36,102 nucleotides of DNA from JBOGZD01 sp050697155 (lineage in GTDB: Bacteria > Actinomycetota > Thermoleophilia > Solirubrobacterales > 70-9), in contig JBOGZD010000013.1 of NCBI GenBank assembly GCA_050697155.1, positions 1 through 36,102 on the forward strand, written 5' to 3'. This document shows, one piece after another, positions 17,602 to 25,850 of this stretch. The translations under genes and the position numbers were made by a program. Each line of letters begins with the position of its first letter. The first letter of the stretch is position 1. The notes beneath the pieces are model-generated. The model saw nothing but the letters and a program-made list of their open reading frames with translations, had not been told where the DNA came from and did no database searches.

Positions 17602-18375
17602 GTGGAGACGAACGTCAAGGCGGTGGAGCTTCGCGAGCTCTGGCGCCGCTACAAGCTCGATGGGGATGAAAAGGCGCGTGAGCGGCTGGTGGTCGCCTAC
17701 TCGCCGCTGGTCAAGTTCATCGCCGGCCGGATGGCCTCGGGGCTGCCCTCGCACGTCGAGGAGTCCGACCTGATCTCCTACGGCCTGCTGGGGCTGATCG
17801 GCGCGATCGAGCGCTTCGAGCCCGAGCGCGACATCAAGTTCGAGACCTTCGCGGTCGCCCGCGTGAAGGGCGCGATCATCGACGAGCTGCGCTCCCTCGA
17901 CTGGGTGCCGCGCTCGGTCCGGGCGCGGGCGCGCGACGTGGAGAGGGCCCACCAGGCACTCGAGGCGAGGCTCGCCCGCGCCCCCACCGACGAGGAGATG
18001 GCGGACCAGCTCGAGCTCTCCGTCGATGAGTTCCAGGGGGTCCTGCTCGAGATCGCGAACTCCTCGGTGCTGGCGCTCGACGACCTCTGGACCTTCGCCG
18101 ATCCCGAGGGGGGCAGCCAGATCTCGATCCTCGACACGATCCAGGACCCGGGCGCGGTCGATCCCGAGGCCGAGGCGCACGCGTCGGAGCTCAAGAGCCG
18201 GCTCGCCGATGCGATCGAGTCGCTGCCCGAGCGCGAGCGCCTGGTGATCGCCCTCTACTACTACGAGAACCTCACCCTGCGGGAGATCGGCGAGGTGCTC
18301 GGGGTGACCGAGTCGCGCGTCTCCCAGCTCCACACCAAGGCCGTGATCGGTCTCAGGTCGCGGTTTCCCCTTTAA
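17602..18375 (+). CDS. RNA polymerase sigma factor, FliA/WhiG family
   Basis: Sigma-70 family group-3 factor of 257 residues. Region 2 has VAYSPLVKFIAGRM, DLISYGLLGLIGAIERFEP and KFETFAVARVKGAIIDELR; region 3 has VPRSVRARARDVE; region 4 has ESLPERERLVIALYYYENLT and LREIGEVLGVTESRVSQLH. The KGAIIDELR and VPRSVR combination is typical of FliA/WhiG factors, which direct motility or sporulation genes. No anti-sigma gene is adjacent. GTG 17602 is preceded by a strong ribosome-binding site (GGAGGG, 7 nt away). Confidence 0.93.
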   Translation: METNVKAVELRELWRRYKLDGDEKARERLVVAYSPLVKFIAGRMASGLPSHVEESDLISYGLLGLIGAIERFEPERDIKFETFAVARVKGAIIDELRSLDWVPRSVRARARDVERAHQALEARLARAPTDEEMADQLELSVDEFQGVLLEIANSSVLALDDLWTFADPEGGSQISILDTIQDPGAVDPEAEAHASELKSRLADAIESLPERERLVIALYYYENLTLREIGEVLGVTESRVSQLHTKAVIGLRSRFPL

Positions 18376-18426
18376 GGGACTTAGGCCAGGATCGCCAACC
18401 GCGCCCTCGCGTTATAGATTCAGAGC

Positions 18427-20520
18427 ATGCCCCACAAGCCCCCCGACCGCATCCGCAACGTCGCGCTTGTCGGTCACCGGGGCAGCGGCAAGACCAGCCT
18501 CGCCGAGGCGATCCTGTTCGAGTCGGGGGTCGTCAACCGGTTCGGCCGGGTCGAGGACGGCACCACCGTCTGCGACTTCGAGGAAGACGAGCAGGAGCGC
18601 GAGATGTCGATCGGCGCCGCGGTGACCTCGTTCGAGCACGACGGCCGCAAGGTGAACATGATCGACACCCCGGGCGAGCCGAGCTTCGTCGCCGACACGC
18701 TGACGGCGCTGCGGGTCGTCGACGCCGCAGTGTTCGTCGTCAACGGGGTGATGGGGGTCGAGGTGCACACCGAGCGCCTCTGGGAGCGGGCGGACCGCGA
18801 GGGCCTGGCGCGGCTGGTGTTCGTGAACATGCTCGACCACGAGCGAGCCGACTTCTTCCGCACCCTCGATTCGCTCAAGTCCGCATTCGGACAGCACGTG
18901 GTCGCGACCGAGATCCCGATCGGTTCCGAGCACGAGCTCCGCGGGGTGATCGACCTGATCGACATGAGGGGCTTCGTCTATGAGGGCGAGGGCCGTGACA
19001 GCGCGACGGAGGCCGAGATCCCGGAGGAGCTGCGAGAGCAGGCCGAGGAGTACCGCGAGAAGCTCATGGACGAGGTGGCCGAGAATTCCGACGAGCTCAT
19101 GGAGCGCTATCTGGAGGGGGAGGAGATCTCCCACGAAGAGACGGTGGCGGCGCTCAAGAAGGGGGTCACCGAGGGGCACCTGTTCCCGGTCACGTGCGGG
19201 GTCGCGACCAAGAACCTCGGCACCAGCCGGTTGCTGGAGGCGCTGGTCGAGGACCTGCCGTCACCGGCGATGCGGGGGGCGGTCGCCGCCCTCGACGGCG
19301 ACGACGACCCGGTCGAGGTCGAGCCTGACCCCGACGCCGACCTCGTCGCCTACGTCTTCAAGACCACCGCCGACCCGTACACCGGCCGGATCAACATGCT
19401 CCGCGTCTACTCGGGGGTGCTGCGCTCCGACTCCCAGGTGCTGAACGCGACCCGGCGCGAGAAGGAGCGCGTCGGCCAGCTCGCCGCGCCCGAGGGCAAG
19501 GAAATGACCAGCATCGACGAGCTGGGGGCCGGAGACATCGGCGCGCTGCCGAAGCTGCGCGAAACCCGGGCGGGCGACGTGCTGGCGCCGAAGGACACCC
19601 CGATCCACTTCCCGCCCCTCGACCTGCCCGCACCGGTGATGGCGTTCGCCTACGAGCCGAAGTCGAAGGGCGACGAGGAGAAGGCCGCGACCGCGGTGCG
19701 CCGGTTGACCGAGGAGGACCCGACGCTCGACGTGCACCGCGACGCGCAGACCGGCGAGCAGATCATCGCCGGGCTGACCCAGATCCACGTCGAGGTGATC
19801 GTCGACCGGATGAAGCGGCGCTTCGGCGCCGAGATCGAGCTGCACCCACCGCGCGTCCCCTACCTGGAGACGATCCGCAAGCCCGCCAAGGCGCACGGGC
19901 GGTACAAGAAGCAGACCGGCGGGCGGGGCCAGTTCGGCGACTGCCACATCGAGATCGAGCCGAACGAGCAGGGCGCGGGGTTCGAGTTCGTCAACGCGAT
20001 CAAGGGGGGCGTGATCCCCACCGGATTCATCCCCGCGGTCGAGAAGGGAATCGAGGAGGCGATGGCCGGCGGGGTGCTCGCCGGATACCCGGTGAAGGAC
20101 ATCCGCGTCCGCCTGTTCGACGGCCAGCACCACTCGGTCGACTCCTCCGAGATGGCGTTCAAGATCGCCGGCTCGATGGCGTTCAAGCAGGCCGCCGCGG
20201 AGGCCGATCCATATCTCCTCGAGCCGATCGTCCAGATGACGATCTCGGTGCCCGAGGACGCGGTCGGCGACGTGGTCGGCGACCTCAACTCGCGCCGGGG
20301 GCGTCCGCTCGGAGTCGAGCCGAAGGGCTCTGCCACCGAGATCAAGGCCGAGGTGCCCATGGCCGAGGTGCTCGACTATGCGCCCGACCTGCGGGCGATC
20401 ACCGGCGGCAGGGGCGACTACACGATGGAGTTCCTGCGCTACGAGGAGGTTCCCGGTCACCTCGCCCAGAAGGTCGTCGCCGAGGCGAAATCCGAGGAGG
20501 AGCAGGGCGTCAGGGCCTGA
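18427..20520 (+). CDS. EF-G-like translational GTPase (EF-G2 type)
   Basis: A 697-residue protein with the full five-domain EF-G layout, including domain IV GRYKKQTGGRGQFGDCHIE and domain V with a GDLNSRRGR box. Its GTPase motifs are altered. G1 is GHRGSGKTS rather than the AHxDAGKTT of canonical EF-G, and the switch-I stretch is REMSIGAAV instead of RGITI. The G3 motif DTPGE has Glu in place of the catalytic His (DTPGH), and G4 reads NMLD instead of NKMD. This fits the EF-G2/FusA2 paralogues, whose function differs from translocation. A TATAGA box (18413-18418) lies 8 nt before the ATG. Its domain IV suggests it still contacts ribosomes. Confidence 0.9.
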   Translation: MPHKPPDRIRNVALVGHRGSGKTSLAEAILFESGVVNRFGRVEDGTTVCDFEEDEQEREMSIGAAVTSFEHDGRKVNMIDTPGEPSFVADTLTALRVVDAAVFVVNGVMGVEVHTERLWERADREGLARLVFVNMLDHERADFFRTLDSLKSAFGQHVVATEIPIGSEHELRGVIDLIDMRGFVYEGEGRDSATEAEIPEELREQAEEYREKLMDEVAENSDELMERYLEGEEISHEETVAALKKGVTEGHLFPVTCGVATKNLGTSRLLEALVEDLPSPAMRGAVAALDGDDDPVEVEPDPDADLVAYVFKTTADPYTGRINMLRVYSGVLRSDSQVLNATRREKERVGQLAAPEGKEMTSIDELGAGDIGALPKLRETRAGDVLAPKDTPIHFPPLDLPAPVMAFAYEPKSKGDEEKAATAVRRLTEEDPTLDVHRDAQTGEQIIAGLTQIHVEVIVDRMKRRFGAEIELHPPRVPYLETIRKPAKAHGRYKKQTGGRGQFGDCHIEIEPNEQGAGFEFVNAIKGGVIPTGFIPAVEKGIEEAMAGGVLAGYPVKDIRVRLFDGQHHSVDSSEMAFKIAGSMAFKQAAAEADPYLLEPIVQMTISVPEDAVGDVVGDLNSRRGRPLGVEPKGSATEIKAEVPMAEVLDYAPDLRAITGGRGDYTMEFLRYEEVPGHLAQKVVAEAKSEEEQGVRA

Positions 20521-20565
20521 GACGGCTCCTGCGGCGGAGGCCGCGGGCGCTGCTACGTTCACCCG

Positions 20566-21255
20566 ATGTCCTCCGGCGACTCGAGCGAGTTTCCCGTCTG
20601 CGCCGTCTGCGCGCGCACGATCCTGCGCGGAGAGCGCGTCTCCGACTACCTGACCCCCGAGGGGGAGTCGGTCTCGGTGTGCTCGCTGTGCAAGCCCCGC
20701 GCCGAGGCGTCCGGCTGGACGCCGGCTGCGCTCGCGGGCAGGATCGCCGGGACGCCCTCCCCGCGGCGCCGTCGGGGCATCAATCTGCGCGAGCGGATCG
20801 CGCGGGTCTCGGAGGCCGCAAGCTCGCGGCTCTCTCGGGGCCAGGAGGAGCCCACGGAACGAAAGCCGACCGAGCCCCCGCGTGCGCGCCAGCGTCCCGC
20901 CGGAGAGTCCCCGCCGGCGACCCACGAGCCACCAAGCCCCGAGCGCGCCCTGCGGCGGGCGATCGAGGCCTTCAATCGCAGCCCCGAGGCGCGCACGGTG
21001 AGCGGCCTGCGGCGCTCGCTCGGCGAGCCACAGGCCTCGGTCCGCACCGACGGATCGGGCGATGTCCGAGTCACCGTCGCCTGGGAGCTTTCCTGGTATC
21101 AGTGGGCGATCGAGGGCGCCATCGTGCGCGAGGTCGGCAAGGGCAAGGAGCTCGCCGAGCTGGCCCGGCCCGACCGCGACTGGAACGCCGAGGTCGCCGA
21201 GGACGGCTCGCTGCTATTGGCGCCGCAGCCGCAGCCCGAGCGAGTCCGCGGTTGA
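20566..21255 (+). CDS. Zinc-ribbon protein of unknown function, coupled to RNase HI
   Basis: A 229-residue protein with an N-terminal CxxC...CxxC zinc-ribbon-like motif (PVCAVCART and VCSLCKPR), a basic, low-complexity middle (about 60-130, rich in Arg, Pro, Glu) and a folded C-terminal part. That part contains ALRRAIEAFNRSPEARTVSGL, VRVTVAWELSWYQWAIE and ELAELARPDRDWNA. I do not recognise the family. TACGTT (20554-20559) lies 6 nt before the ATG. Its TGA overlaps the TTG of the RNase HI gene, so the two are cotranslated. A nucleic-acid-binding role is possible, given the zinc ribbon and the neighbour, but this is inference. Confidence 0.75.
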   Translation: MSSGDSSEFPVCAVCARTILRGERVSDYLTPEGESVSVCSLCKPRAEASGWTPAALAGRIAGTPSPRRRRGINLRERIARVSEAASSRLSRGQEEPTERKPTEPPRARQRPAGESPPATHEPPSPERALRRAIEAFNRSPEARTVSGLRRSLGEPQASVRTDGSGDVRVTVAWELSWYQWAIEGAIVREVGKGKELAELARPDRDWNAEVAEDGSLLLAPQPQPERVRG

Positions 21256-21671
21256 GCGGAGGGGCAAGGCGTCTCGTCGTCAACGTCGACGGCGGGGCGC
21301 GGGGCAATCCCGGGCCGGCGGCGGTTGCCGCGGTGGTCTCGACCCCGGACGGCGTCGTGCTCGCCGAGCGCGGCGAGGCGATCGGCTCGGCGACCAACAA
21401 CGTCGCCGAGTACCGGGCCCTGTTGTTTGGGCTCGAGCTCGCCCGGGAGCTGGGCGCCGAGGAGGTCGAGCTAATCGGCGACTCGGAGCTCGTCGTCCGC
21501 CAGGTGAACGGCGAGTACCGGGTCAAGGATGCCGGCCTGCGCCCCCTCTACGACGAGGTCAAGAGCGCCCTCGCAGAGCTCGGGCGCTGGTCGATCCGCC
21601 ACGTGCGCCGCGAGCGGAACGCCGAGGCCGACCGGCTGGTCAACGAGACGCTCGACCGGCTCGGCGCCTGA
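21252..21671 (+). CDS. Ribonuclease HI family protein
   Basis: A 139-residue RNase H-fold protein that would cleave RNA in RNA-DNA hybrids. The catalytic carboxylates are in place: D13 in VNVDGGARGNPGPAA, E53 in NNVAEYRALLFGLE, D77 in LIGDSELVVRQVNGEY and D127 in NAEADRLVNETLD. It is of the short archaeal/actinobacterial type lacking the basic protrusion of E. coli RNase HI. TTG 21252 overlaps the previous stop (TTGA) and gives the shortest complete N-terminus. With rnhB at 4.6 kb, the window holds genes for both RNase H types. Confidence 0.92.
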   Translation: MSGGARRLVVNVDGGARGNPGPAAVAAVVSTPDGVVLAERGEAIGSATNNVAEYRALLFGLELARELGAEEVELIGDSELVVRQVNGEYRVKDAGLRPLYDEVKSALAELGRWSIRHVRRERNAEADRLVNETLDRLGA

Positions 21672-21714
21672 GGGCGAACGTCCCCCGGCGCCCCGCTTAG
21701 CCACGACCCTAGAG

Positions 21715-21743
21715 ACGAGGGCCGGGCTTGCGCCGGCCCTCGT
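21715..21743. terminator. Bidirectional terminator between RNase HI and subtilase genes
   Basis: A perfect 11-bp inverted repeat, ACGAGGGCCGG / CCGGCCCTCGT, with a 7-nt loop lies between two convergent genes. T-runs are absent, as is common in high-GC actinobacteria. Confidence 0.65.
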
Positions 21744-21767
21744 GCCCTCGGTCGATGTCGGTGCCGG

Positions 21768-23015
21768 CTACCCGGTCGCGGCCTGGAGCAGGTTGACGCG
21801 CCCGAAGCCGTAGCTCGGGTCGCGCCCGGGGGCGCCGAGATCGTCGACCGCCGCGTCGAGGCGCGAGACGGCCTGCGCCGCGGTTCCCGTCGGGAAGCGA
21901 CCACGGATGATCGCCGCCACGGCGGATGCGTGCGGGGTCGCCATCGACGTCCCCGAGATCGTGTTGTAGCCGCCGTCGTTCCAGGTCGAGGTGATGTCGA
22001 CCCCCGGCGCTGCGACCTCGACGTCAGCGTTGGCGTTCGAGAAGCTCGCCCGCTGGTCGTTGTCGTCGGTCGCCGCCACCGAGACCACGTTCGGGTACGC
22101 GGCCGGGTAGTTGAGCGTGTCGTCGCCGTCGTTGCCGGCCGCCGCGACCAGCACCGAGCCGCTGGCGCCGCCGCTCTTCCAGGCGTAGTTGACGGCGTTC
22201 TGGAGCGTGGTCGACGGGCCGCCGCCGAGGCTCATCGAGATCACTCGCGCGCCCCGGTCGTGGACCCAGCGGATGCAGTTGGCGACGTCCGCGGTGGTGC
22301 CGACGCCCAGCGGCCCGCTGAGCGCCCGGCAGATCGCCAGCGGCGAGTTGAACGCGGCCCCGGCGACGCCGACGCCGTTGTTGGCGTTCGCGGTCACCGT
22401 CCCGGCGACGTGGGTGCCGTGGCCGTTGTCGTCGGCGCACTGGCCGACCCGGATCGACCCGGGCAGGACCCCGGGGATGAGGCCGATCGACTGCGCGCAG
22501 TTGGCGGTCTTTCCGGCCAGGTCGGGGTGGTTGGCACGGATCCCGGTGTCGACGATCCCCACCTTGGGGCCGCCGGTGGCCGGGAAGGCGGCGAGGCCGG
22601 CGGCGTCCCAGCCCTCCGGCGCGTCGATGTCGGCGTCAGGCGTGCCGCCCGTCTGTCCGGTGTTGTTGAGCCCGTAGAGCTCGCCGAACAGCGGGTCGTT
22701 CGGGATCGCCTGGGTGCGGAGGATGAAGTTGGGCTCCGCGTAGTCGACCCGCGCCGAGCGCTCGAGCCGGGCCGCGACCGCGGCCGGATCGCCGTCGACG
22801 CGAACGACGTCTACCGTCGTGCCGAGGATGGCGTCCACGGTGGCGCCGAGGCCGACCCTGTCGGCGAGCCGGGCCTGCTCGGCACCGGAGGTCGAAGAGC
22901 GGAACTTGACGATCACCGTGTCGTCGTCATACGCCGGCGCCGCGGCGGCGGGCGCCGCGGCAAGGAGGGCCGCAGCGACAGCGAGCAGCGCGACCCCGAT
23001 GGTGCGTGGTGACAT
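21768..23015 (-). CDS. Secreted subtilisin-like serine protease (S8 family)
   Basis: A 415-residue exported protease. A signal peptide (residues 1 to about 28, ending APAAAAPAYD) is followed by an inhibitor-I9-like propeptide (DTVIVKFRSS to DYAEPNFI) and the S8 catalytic domain. That domain has D156 in VGIVDTGI, H199 in DNGHGTHVAG, oxyanion Asn N295 in AAAGNDGD and S357 in SGTSMATPH. The chain ends just after the catalytic domain, with no C-terminal anchor. ATG 23015 was chosen over upstream starts because the signal peptide begins there and AAGGGG lies about 9-14 nt upstream. Its product is probably a free extracellular enzyme. Confidence 0.95.
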   Translation of the reverse strand: MSPRTIGVALLAVAAALLAAAPAAAAPAYDDDTVIVKFRSSTSGAEQARLADRVGLGATVDAILGTTVDVVRVDGDPAAVAARLERSARVDYAEPNFILRTQAIPNDPLFGELYGLNNTGQTGGTPDADIDAPEGWDAAGLAAFPATGGPKVGIVDTGIRANHPDLAGKTANCAQSIGLIPGVLPGSIRVGQCADDNGHGTHVAGTVTANANNGVGVAGAAFNSPLAICRALSGPLGVGTTADVANCIRWVHDRGARVISMSLGGGPSTTLQNAVNYAWKSGGASGSVLVAAAGNDGDDTLNYPAAYPNVVSVAATDDNDQRASFSNANADVEVAAPGVDITSTWNDGGYNTISGTSMATPHASAVAAIIRGRFPTGTAAQAVSRLDAAVDDLGAPGRDPSYGFGRVNLLQAATG

Positions 23016-23110
23016 CTGGAGGTATCCCCTTTCCCGTATCCGTGTGCGCCCGAAGCCCCCCGCGGATGCGGTGCCAGGGACGCGCTTGACCCGTGGTTGA
23101 CTACCCAATT

Positions 23111-23620
23111 GTGAGCGATCCAATCGCCAATGCCCCGATCGACCCCGGCGTCGACATCGGCCATGTTCACCTCAAGGTCTCCGACCTCGATCGGGCGCTC
23201 GACTTCTACGCCGACGTCCTGGGGTTCGAGCTGCAGCAGCGCCTGGGCGACGAGGCCGCCTTCGTCTCCGCCGGCGGCTACCACCACCACATCGGCCTCA
23301 ACACGTGGACCTCCCGCGGCGGATCGCCGCCGCCGCACGGGACTACCGGCCTCTTCCACACCGCGATCCGCTACCCATCCCGCCGCGCCCTCGCCGAGGC
23401 CCTGCGCCGGGTCCGTGATGCCGGGATCGCCCTCGACGGCGCCTCCGACCACGGCGTCAGCGAGGCGATCTACCTGCGCGACCCGGACGAGAACGGGGTC
23501 GAGCTCTACTGGGATCGGCCACAGGAACAGTGGCCGCGAGAGCGCGACGGATCGGGGCGGGTGGCGATGTTCACCGCGCCTCTGGACGTCGCCGACCTGC
23601 TCTCAGAGCTAGACGGGTAG
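23111..23620 (+). CDS. VOC-family (glyoxalase/dioxygenase-like) protein
   Basis: Vicinal-oxygen-chelate metalloprotein of 169 residues. The first module starts IGHVHLKVSDLDRALDFYAD with VLGFEL, includes YHHHIGLNTW (candidate metal His), and the second has LFHTAIRYPSRRALAEAL, followed by DHGVSEAIYLRDPDENGVEL (candidate metal Glu/His). The pattern resembles actinobacterial catechol-2,3-dioxygenase-like or glyoxalase proteins; the substrate is not known. GTG 23111 was chosen because SDPIANAPIDPG fits a short N-terminus; another GTG at 23093 would add six residues. It is the last chromosomal gene before the tRNA. Confidence 0.87.
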   Translation: MSDPIANAPIDPGVDIGHVHLKVSDLDRALDFYADVLGFELQQRLGDEAAFVSAGGYHHHIGLNTWTSRGGSPPPHGTTGLFHTAIRYPSRRALAEALRRVRDAGIALDGASDHGVSEAIYLRDPDENGVELYWDRPQEQWPRERDGSGRVAMFTAPLDVADLLSELDG

Positions 23621-23625
23621 CGGGC

Positions 23626-23631
23626 TATACT
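23626..23631 (+). promoter_or_regulatory. -10 box of the tRNA-Gly gene
   Basis: TATACT lies 11 nt upstream of the tRNA 5' end, right for a start a few bases before the mature tRNA. No convincing -35 is seen at 16-18 bp. Confidence 0.5.
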
Positions 23632-23642
23632 CGGCCGCTCGC

Positions 23643-23716
23643 GCGGCTGTAGCTCAGTTGGCTAGAGCGTCTGCTTGCCATGCAGAAGGTCGTGGGTTCG
23701 AATCCCATCAGCCGCT
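23643..23716 (+). tRNA. tRNA-Gly (anticodon GCC)
   Basis: A 74-nt cloverleaf: acceptor stem GCGGCTG/CAGCCGC (23643-23649 with 23709-23715) and D arm with AGCTCAGTTGGCTAGAGC. The anticodon stem TCTGC/GCAGA encloses loop TTGCCAT, with GCC at 23677-23679, and the T arm contains GTTCGAATC. The CCA end is not encoded. The 3' end serves as the attachment site of the element to the right. Confidence 0.97.
23703..23716 (+). repeat. attL core (tRNA-Gly 3' end)
   Basis: The 14 bases TCCCATCAGCCGCT cover part of the T arm, the 3' acceptor strand and the discriminator. They are identical to 35979-35992. Integration at this point restores an intact tRNA. Confidence 0.8.
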
Positions 23717-23722
23717 TTTGTT

Positions 23723-23769
23723 GAGCGTCCCCGCCAGTTCGCGTCAGATCGCGGCGGGGGCGCTCTTTT
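23723..23769 (+). terminator. Intrinsic terminator after tRNA-Gly
   Basis: GAGCGTCCCCGCC (23723-23735) pairs over 13 bp, with one G-T wobble, with GGCGGGGGCGCTC (23753-23765), and TTTT follows. It lies 6 bp beyond the tRNA, so within element-derived sequence. Confidence 0.75.
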
Positions 23770-23843
23770 CGTAGGCGGGGAGCCGATTCGAGGGTCGGGC
23801 GTTGCACCCCTACCTGCCCCGTGGGAGGCGCTTCGCGAGGCGG

Positions 23844-23898
23844 AACTGGTAGCAAACTGGTAGCACCGCGGCTGGTAGCAGGACCGGAACTGGTAGCA
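23844..23898 (+). repeat. Four CTGGTAGCA direct repeats (putative integrase arm-type sites, left end)
   Basis: Copies of (AA)CTGGTAGCA start at 23844, 23855, 23870 (as GCTGGTAGCA, 23871-23880) and 23888. The first two are 11 bp apart, about one helical turn. Short direct repeats about 130 bp inside an att core are typical arm-type sites of tyrosine integrases. Matching copies lie at the right end. Confidence 0.7.
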
Positions 23899-23936
23899 GC
23901 GCTGGAGCCCGCCGGCCGCCTGCGGGCAACGCGCCG

Positions 23937-24850
23937 TTACGTGCCGTAACGGTCGATGAGCCGATCGAAGAACTCGTCTGCGAGGCGTTCCCCTGCAGAA
24001 CCCTGAAGCTCGGCTCCGCCGAACCGAAAGACCTCGTACCCGTCAAGCGCGATTGAACGATCCTCGCGAACGAGTCCCGCATAGCGATCCGGAGAGGCGG
24101 CTCCGGTCTCGTCGCTGTAGTGCTGCTTCCCGTCAACCTCGATGACGATTCGGGCACGGTCAGTCGGCAGCAGTAGGAAGTCCATCCGCTGGCGCGGTAG
24201 CTCGCGACCCGCAAACGCCGCGAGCTCGCGCTTCGTGTAAGGGTCGTAGTGCAGGTAGACCTGAGGGATCAGGGCGGGGACGCGTAGCGCTTGCCATACG
24301 CGTTGAACAGCACCTCCTCGGGCGGGCTCATTAGCGATTCCCGGAGGCGCCTGAACAGTCCCTCGGCCGCTTTGCGGCCGGACGTGCCTGTTGCCTGAGC
24401 CCACCAATCTGACTAGCTCTCCCCACGAGAGCCCGGCCGGGAGCAACGGCCGGTCGTAAACCAAGCACCGATCGGCTCCTTCGACGATCTCGATGACGTT
24501 GTCGATCGCATCTCGCAGCACGATCCTCGGCTTCGGACCCGCGGCGGCAAAGATCAGGTTTTTGAGCTCGCCGTAACGCCGCGGAAACCGTCGACGGCGA
24601 GCATCTGTTCGAGTTCTTCGGCCCCGAACTCGTCGACGACCTCCCGAGCGATCCGCCACAGCTCGGAAGTGCTGACCGTGGCGAGGCGGTTCTGCACGTA
24701 GACGCGCTTCGAGTTGTAGGACCAAGCACCGGGGCCCGCCGGCGGCATCCCTAGGCGGTCACAGATTCCCTCGATTTCGTAATCCTTCACCGCTCCCTGA
24801 AGAAACAGGGCAATCTGCTCTCGCAAAGTGGCTGGCGCGACGCGCGGCAT
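23937..24850 (-). pseudogene. Abortive-infection-type nuclease (AbiJ-related?), three frameshifts
   Basis: Read from ATG 24850, the frame is coherent (EIEGICDRLGMP, SYNSKRVYVQNRL) until about 24580. It then continues in another frame (RYGELKNLIFAAAGPKPRI, LPAGLSWGELVR), returns to the first near 24407 (WWAQATGTSGRKAAEGLF, SPPEEVLFNAYGKRY) and shifts again near 24279 (LIPQVYLHYDPYTKRELAAF to the end). Each change is explained by one base lost, gained and lost. The C-terminus has a PD-(D/E)xK-like nuclease motif (RQRMDFLLL, IVIEVDGKQHYSDE) of the DUF559-like kind; the N-terminus is small and helical, reminiscent of AbiJ-type sensor domains (tentative). Probably a decayed phage-defence effector, unless the indels are sequencing errors. 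Confidence 0.75.
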
Positions 24851-24902
24851 TGGCTAATCATGCAGCCAAAGATGCGTCCGGGCGCCTCGCTGTAGTAGAT
24901 CC

Positions 24903-25835
24903 ATGACGGGGAATGCCGCACGGACAGCTCGCGCATCGGAGCCGCTGTGGCGGTCCTACGCGGAGCGGATGCGTGAGGAGTTGGATCAGCTTGCCCTTGA
25001 CTTTCAAGGCCTGTTGGACGCATCAACCATCAGGAACGTCGATCCCAACCGCGGCCGGCCGTCGGGGGTCGCGTTTCTCGGATTTGCGAAATTCGGATGG
25101 GGCGCGAGCGACGAGACTCAGGATCAGCTTCGGCAGGAGCTCCTCCGCCGGTACGAACGCTGGCTGGAGAGGTTTCGTCTGCTGTTCCGAGACGCGACCC
25201 AGGACGTCGCGAAGGATCTCGAAGGAGTAGACGGATTCGTGCGGCGCTGGATCGAACGGGAGTCGAACGATCACTCCGTGCCCTCGACGATCGAGGCGGC
25301 AAAGGCCCGCGCAGAGGAGGAGTTCCGCACGTTCGCGCGACTCCTCGACTTGGCGGCACGGCCCGGCAACGACGGGGTCATTGCGGTGCCCGACACGAGC
25401 AGCCTCATCGACGCGCCGAACCTTGCGGACTACGGACCTGGACTTGGTCTTCCTGCGGTGGAAGTGGTCATTGTTCCGACGGTGTTGGCGGAGCTGGATG
25501 AACTGAAGAGCGTCGGGCGTCGACCGGAGCTGCGCGACGCGGCGCAAGGGGTTGTGCGTCGCCTAAAGGGACTGCGCGACCGAGGCAGGCTCGCGGATGG
25601 AGTTCAGGTCGCTCGGGGGATCACGGTTTCGGCTCGATCGCGCGAGCCGACGATGCATCAGACGCTTCCGTGGCTGGATGGCGAGGTGAACGACGACCGA
25701 ATTTTGGCCACTGCTCTGGAACTGCAGAGCGAGCGCCCTGCGGCCTGTGTCCTGCTCGTAACCGCGGACCTGAACCTTCAGAACAAGGCTGATGCGGTGG
25801 GCTTGCCGTATGCGGAGCCGCCCGACGCCGCGTAG
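24903..25835 (+). CDS. PIN-domain ribonuclease-like protein with long helical N-terminus
   Basis: A 310-residue protein. Residues 1-155 are helical, rich in charged residues, and unlike any domain I recognise (ERMREELDQLALDFQGLLDA, LRRYERWLERFRLLFRDA). Residues 158-303 form a PIN domain with the four acidic positions: D164 (VPDTSSLID), E197 (VPTVLAELDELK), D264/D265 (EVNDDRILATAL) and D289 (VTADLNLQNKADAVGLP). The last motif resembles the PIN domain of PhoH2-type proteins, but no PhoH ATPase is attached. No antitoxin gene is adjacent; the upstream neighbour is divergent and the downstream vsr gene is convergent. It may be a stand-alone defence or toxin nuclease whose N-terminus senses or inhibits (inference). 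Confidence 0.82.
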   Translation: MTGNAARTARASEPLWRSYAERMREELDQLALDFQGLLDASTIRNVDPNRGRPSGVAFLGFAKFGWGASDETQDQLRQELLRRYERWLERFRLLFRDATQDVAKDLEGVDGFVRRWIERESNDHSVPSTIEAAKARAEEEFRTFARLLDLAARPGNDGVIAVPDTSSLIDAPNLADYGPGLGLPAVEVVIVPTVLAELDELKSVGRRPELRDAAQGVVRRLKGLRDRGRLADGVQVARGITVSARSREPTMHQTLPWLDGEVNDDRILATALELQSERPAACVLLVTADLNLQNKADAVGLPYAEPPDAA

Positions 25836-25850
25836 CGAGCGACAGCGGGC

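Noticed and set aside
20530..20546. Terminator GCGGC-GGAG-GCCGC after the EF-G-like gene
   Set aside because: Five-base stem without a T-run; such stems are common by chance in this GC-rich DNA.
23111..24000. CRISPR array suggested by the evenly placed repeats near 23.85 kb
   Set aside because: Only four 9-11-bp copies, 11-18 bp apart, with no spacers of array length and no cas genes; better explained as integrase arm sites.
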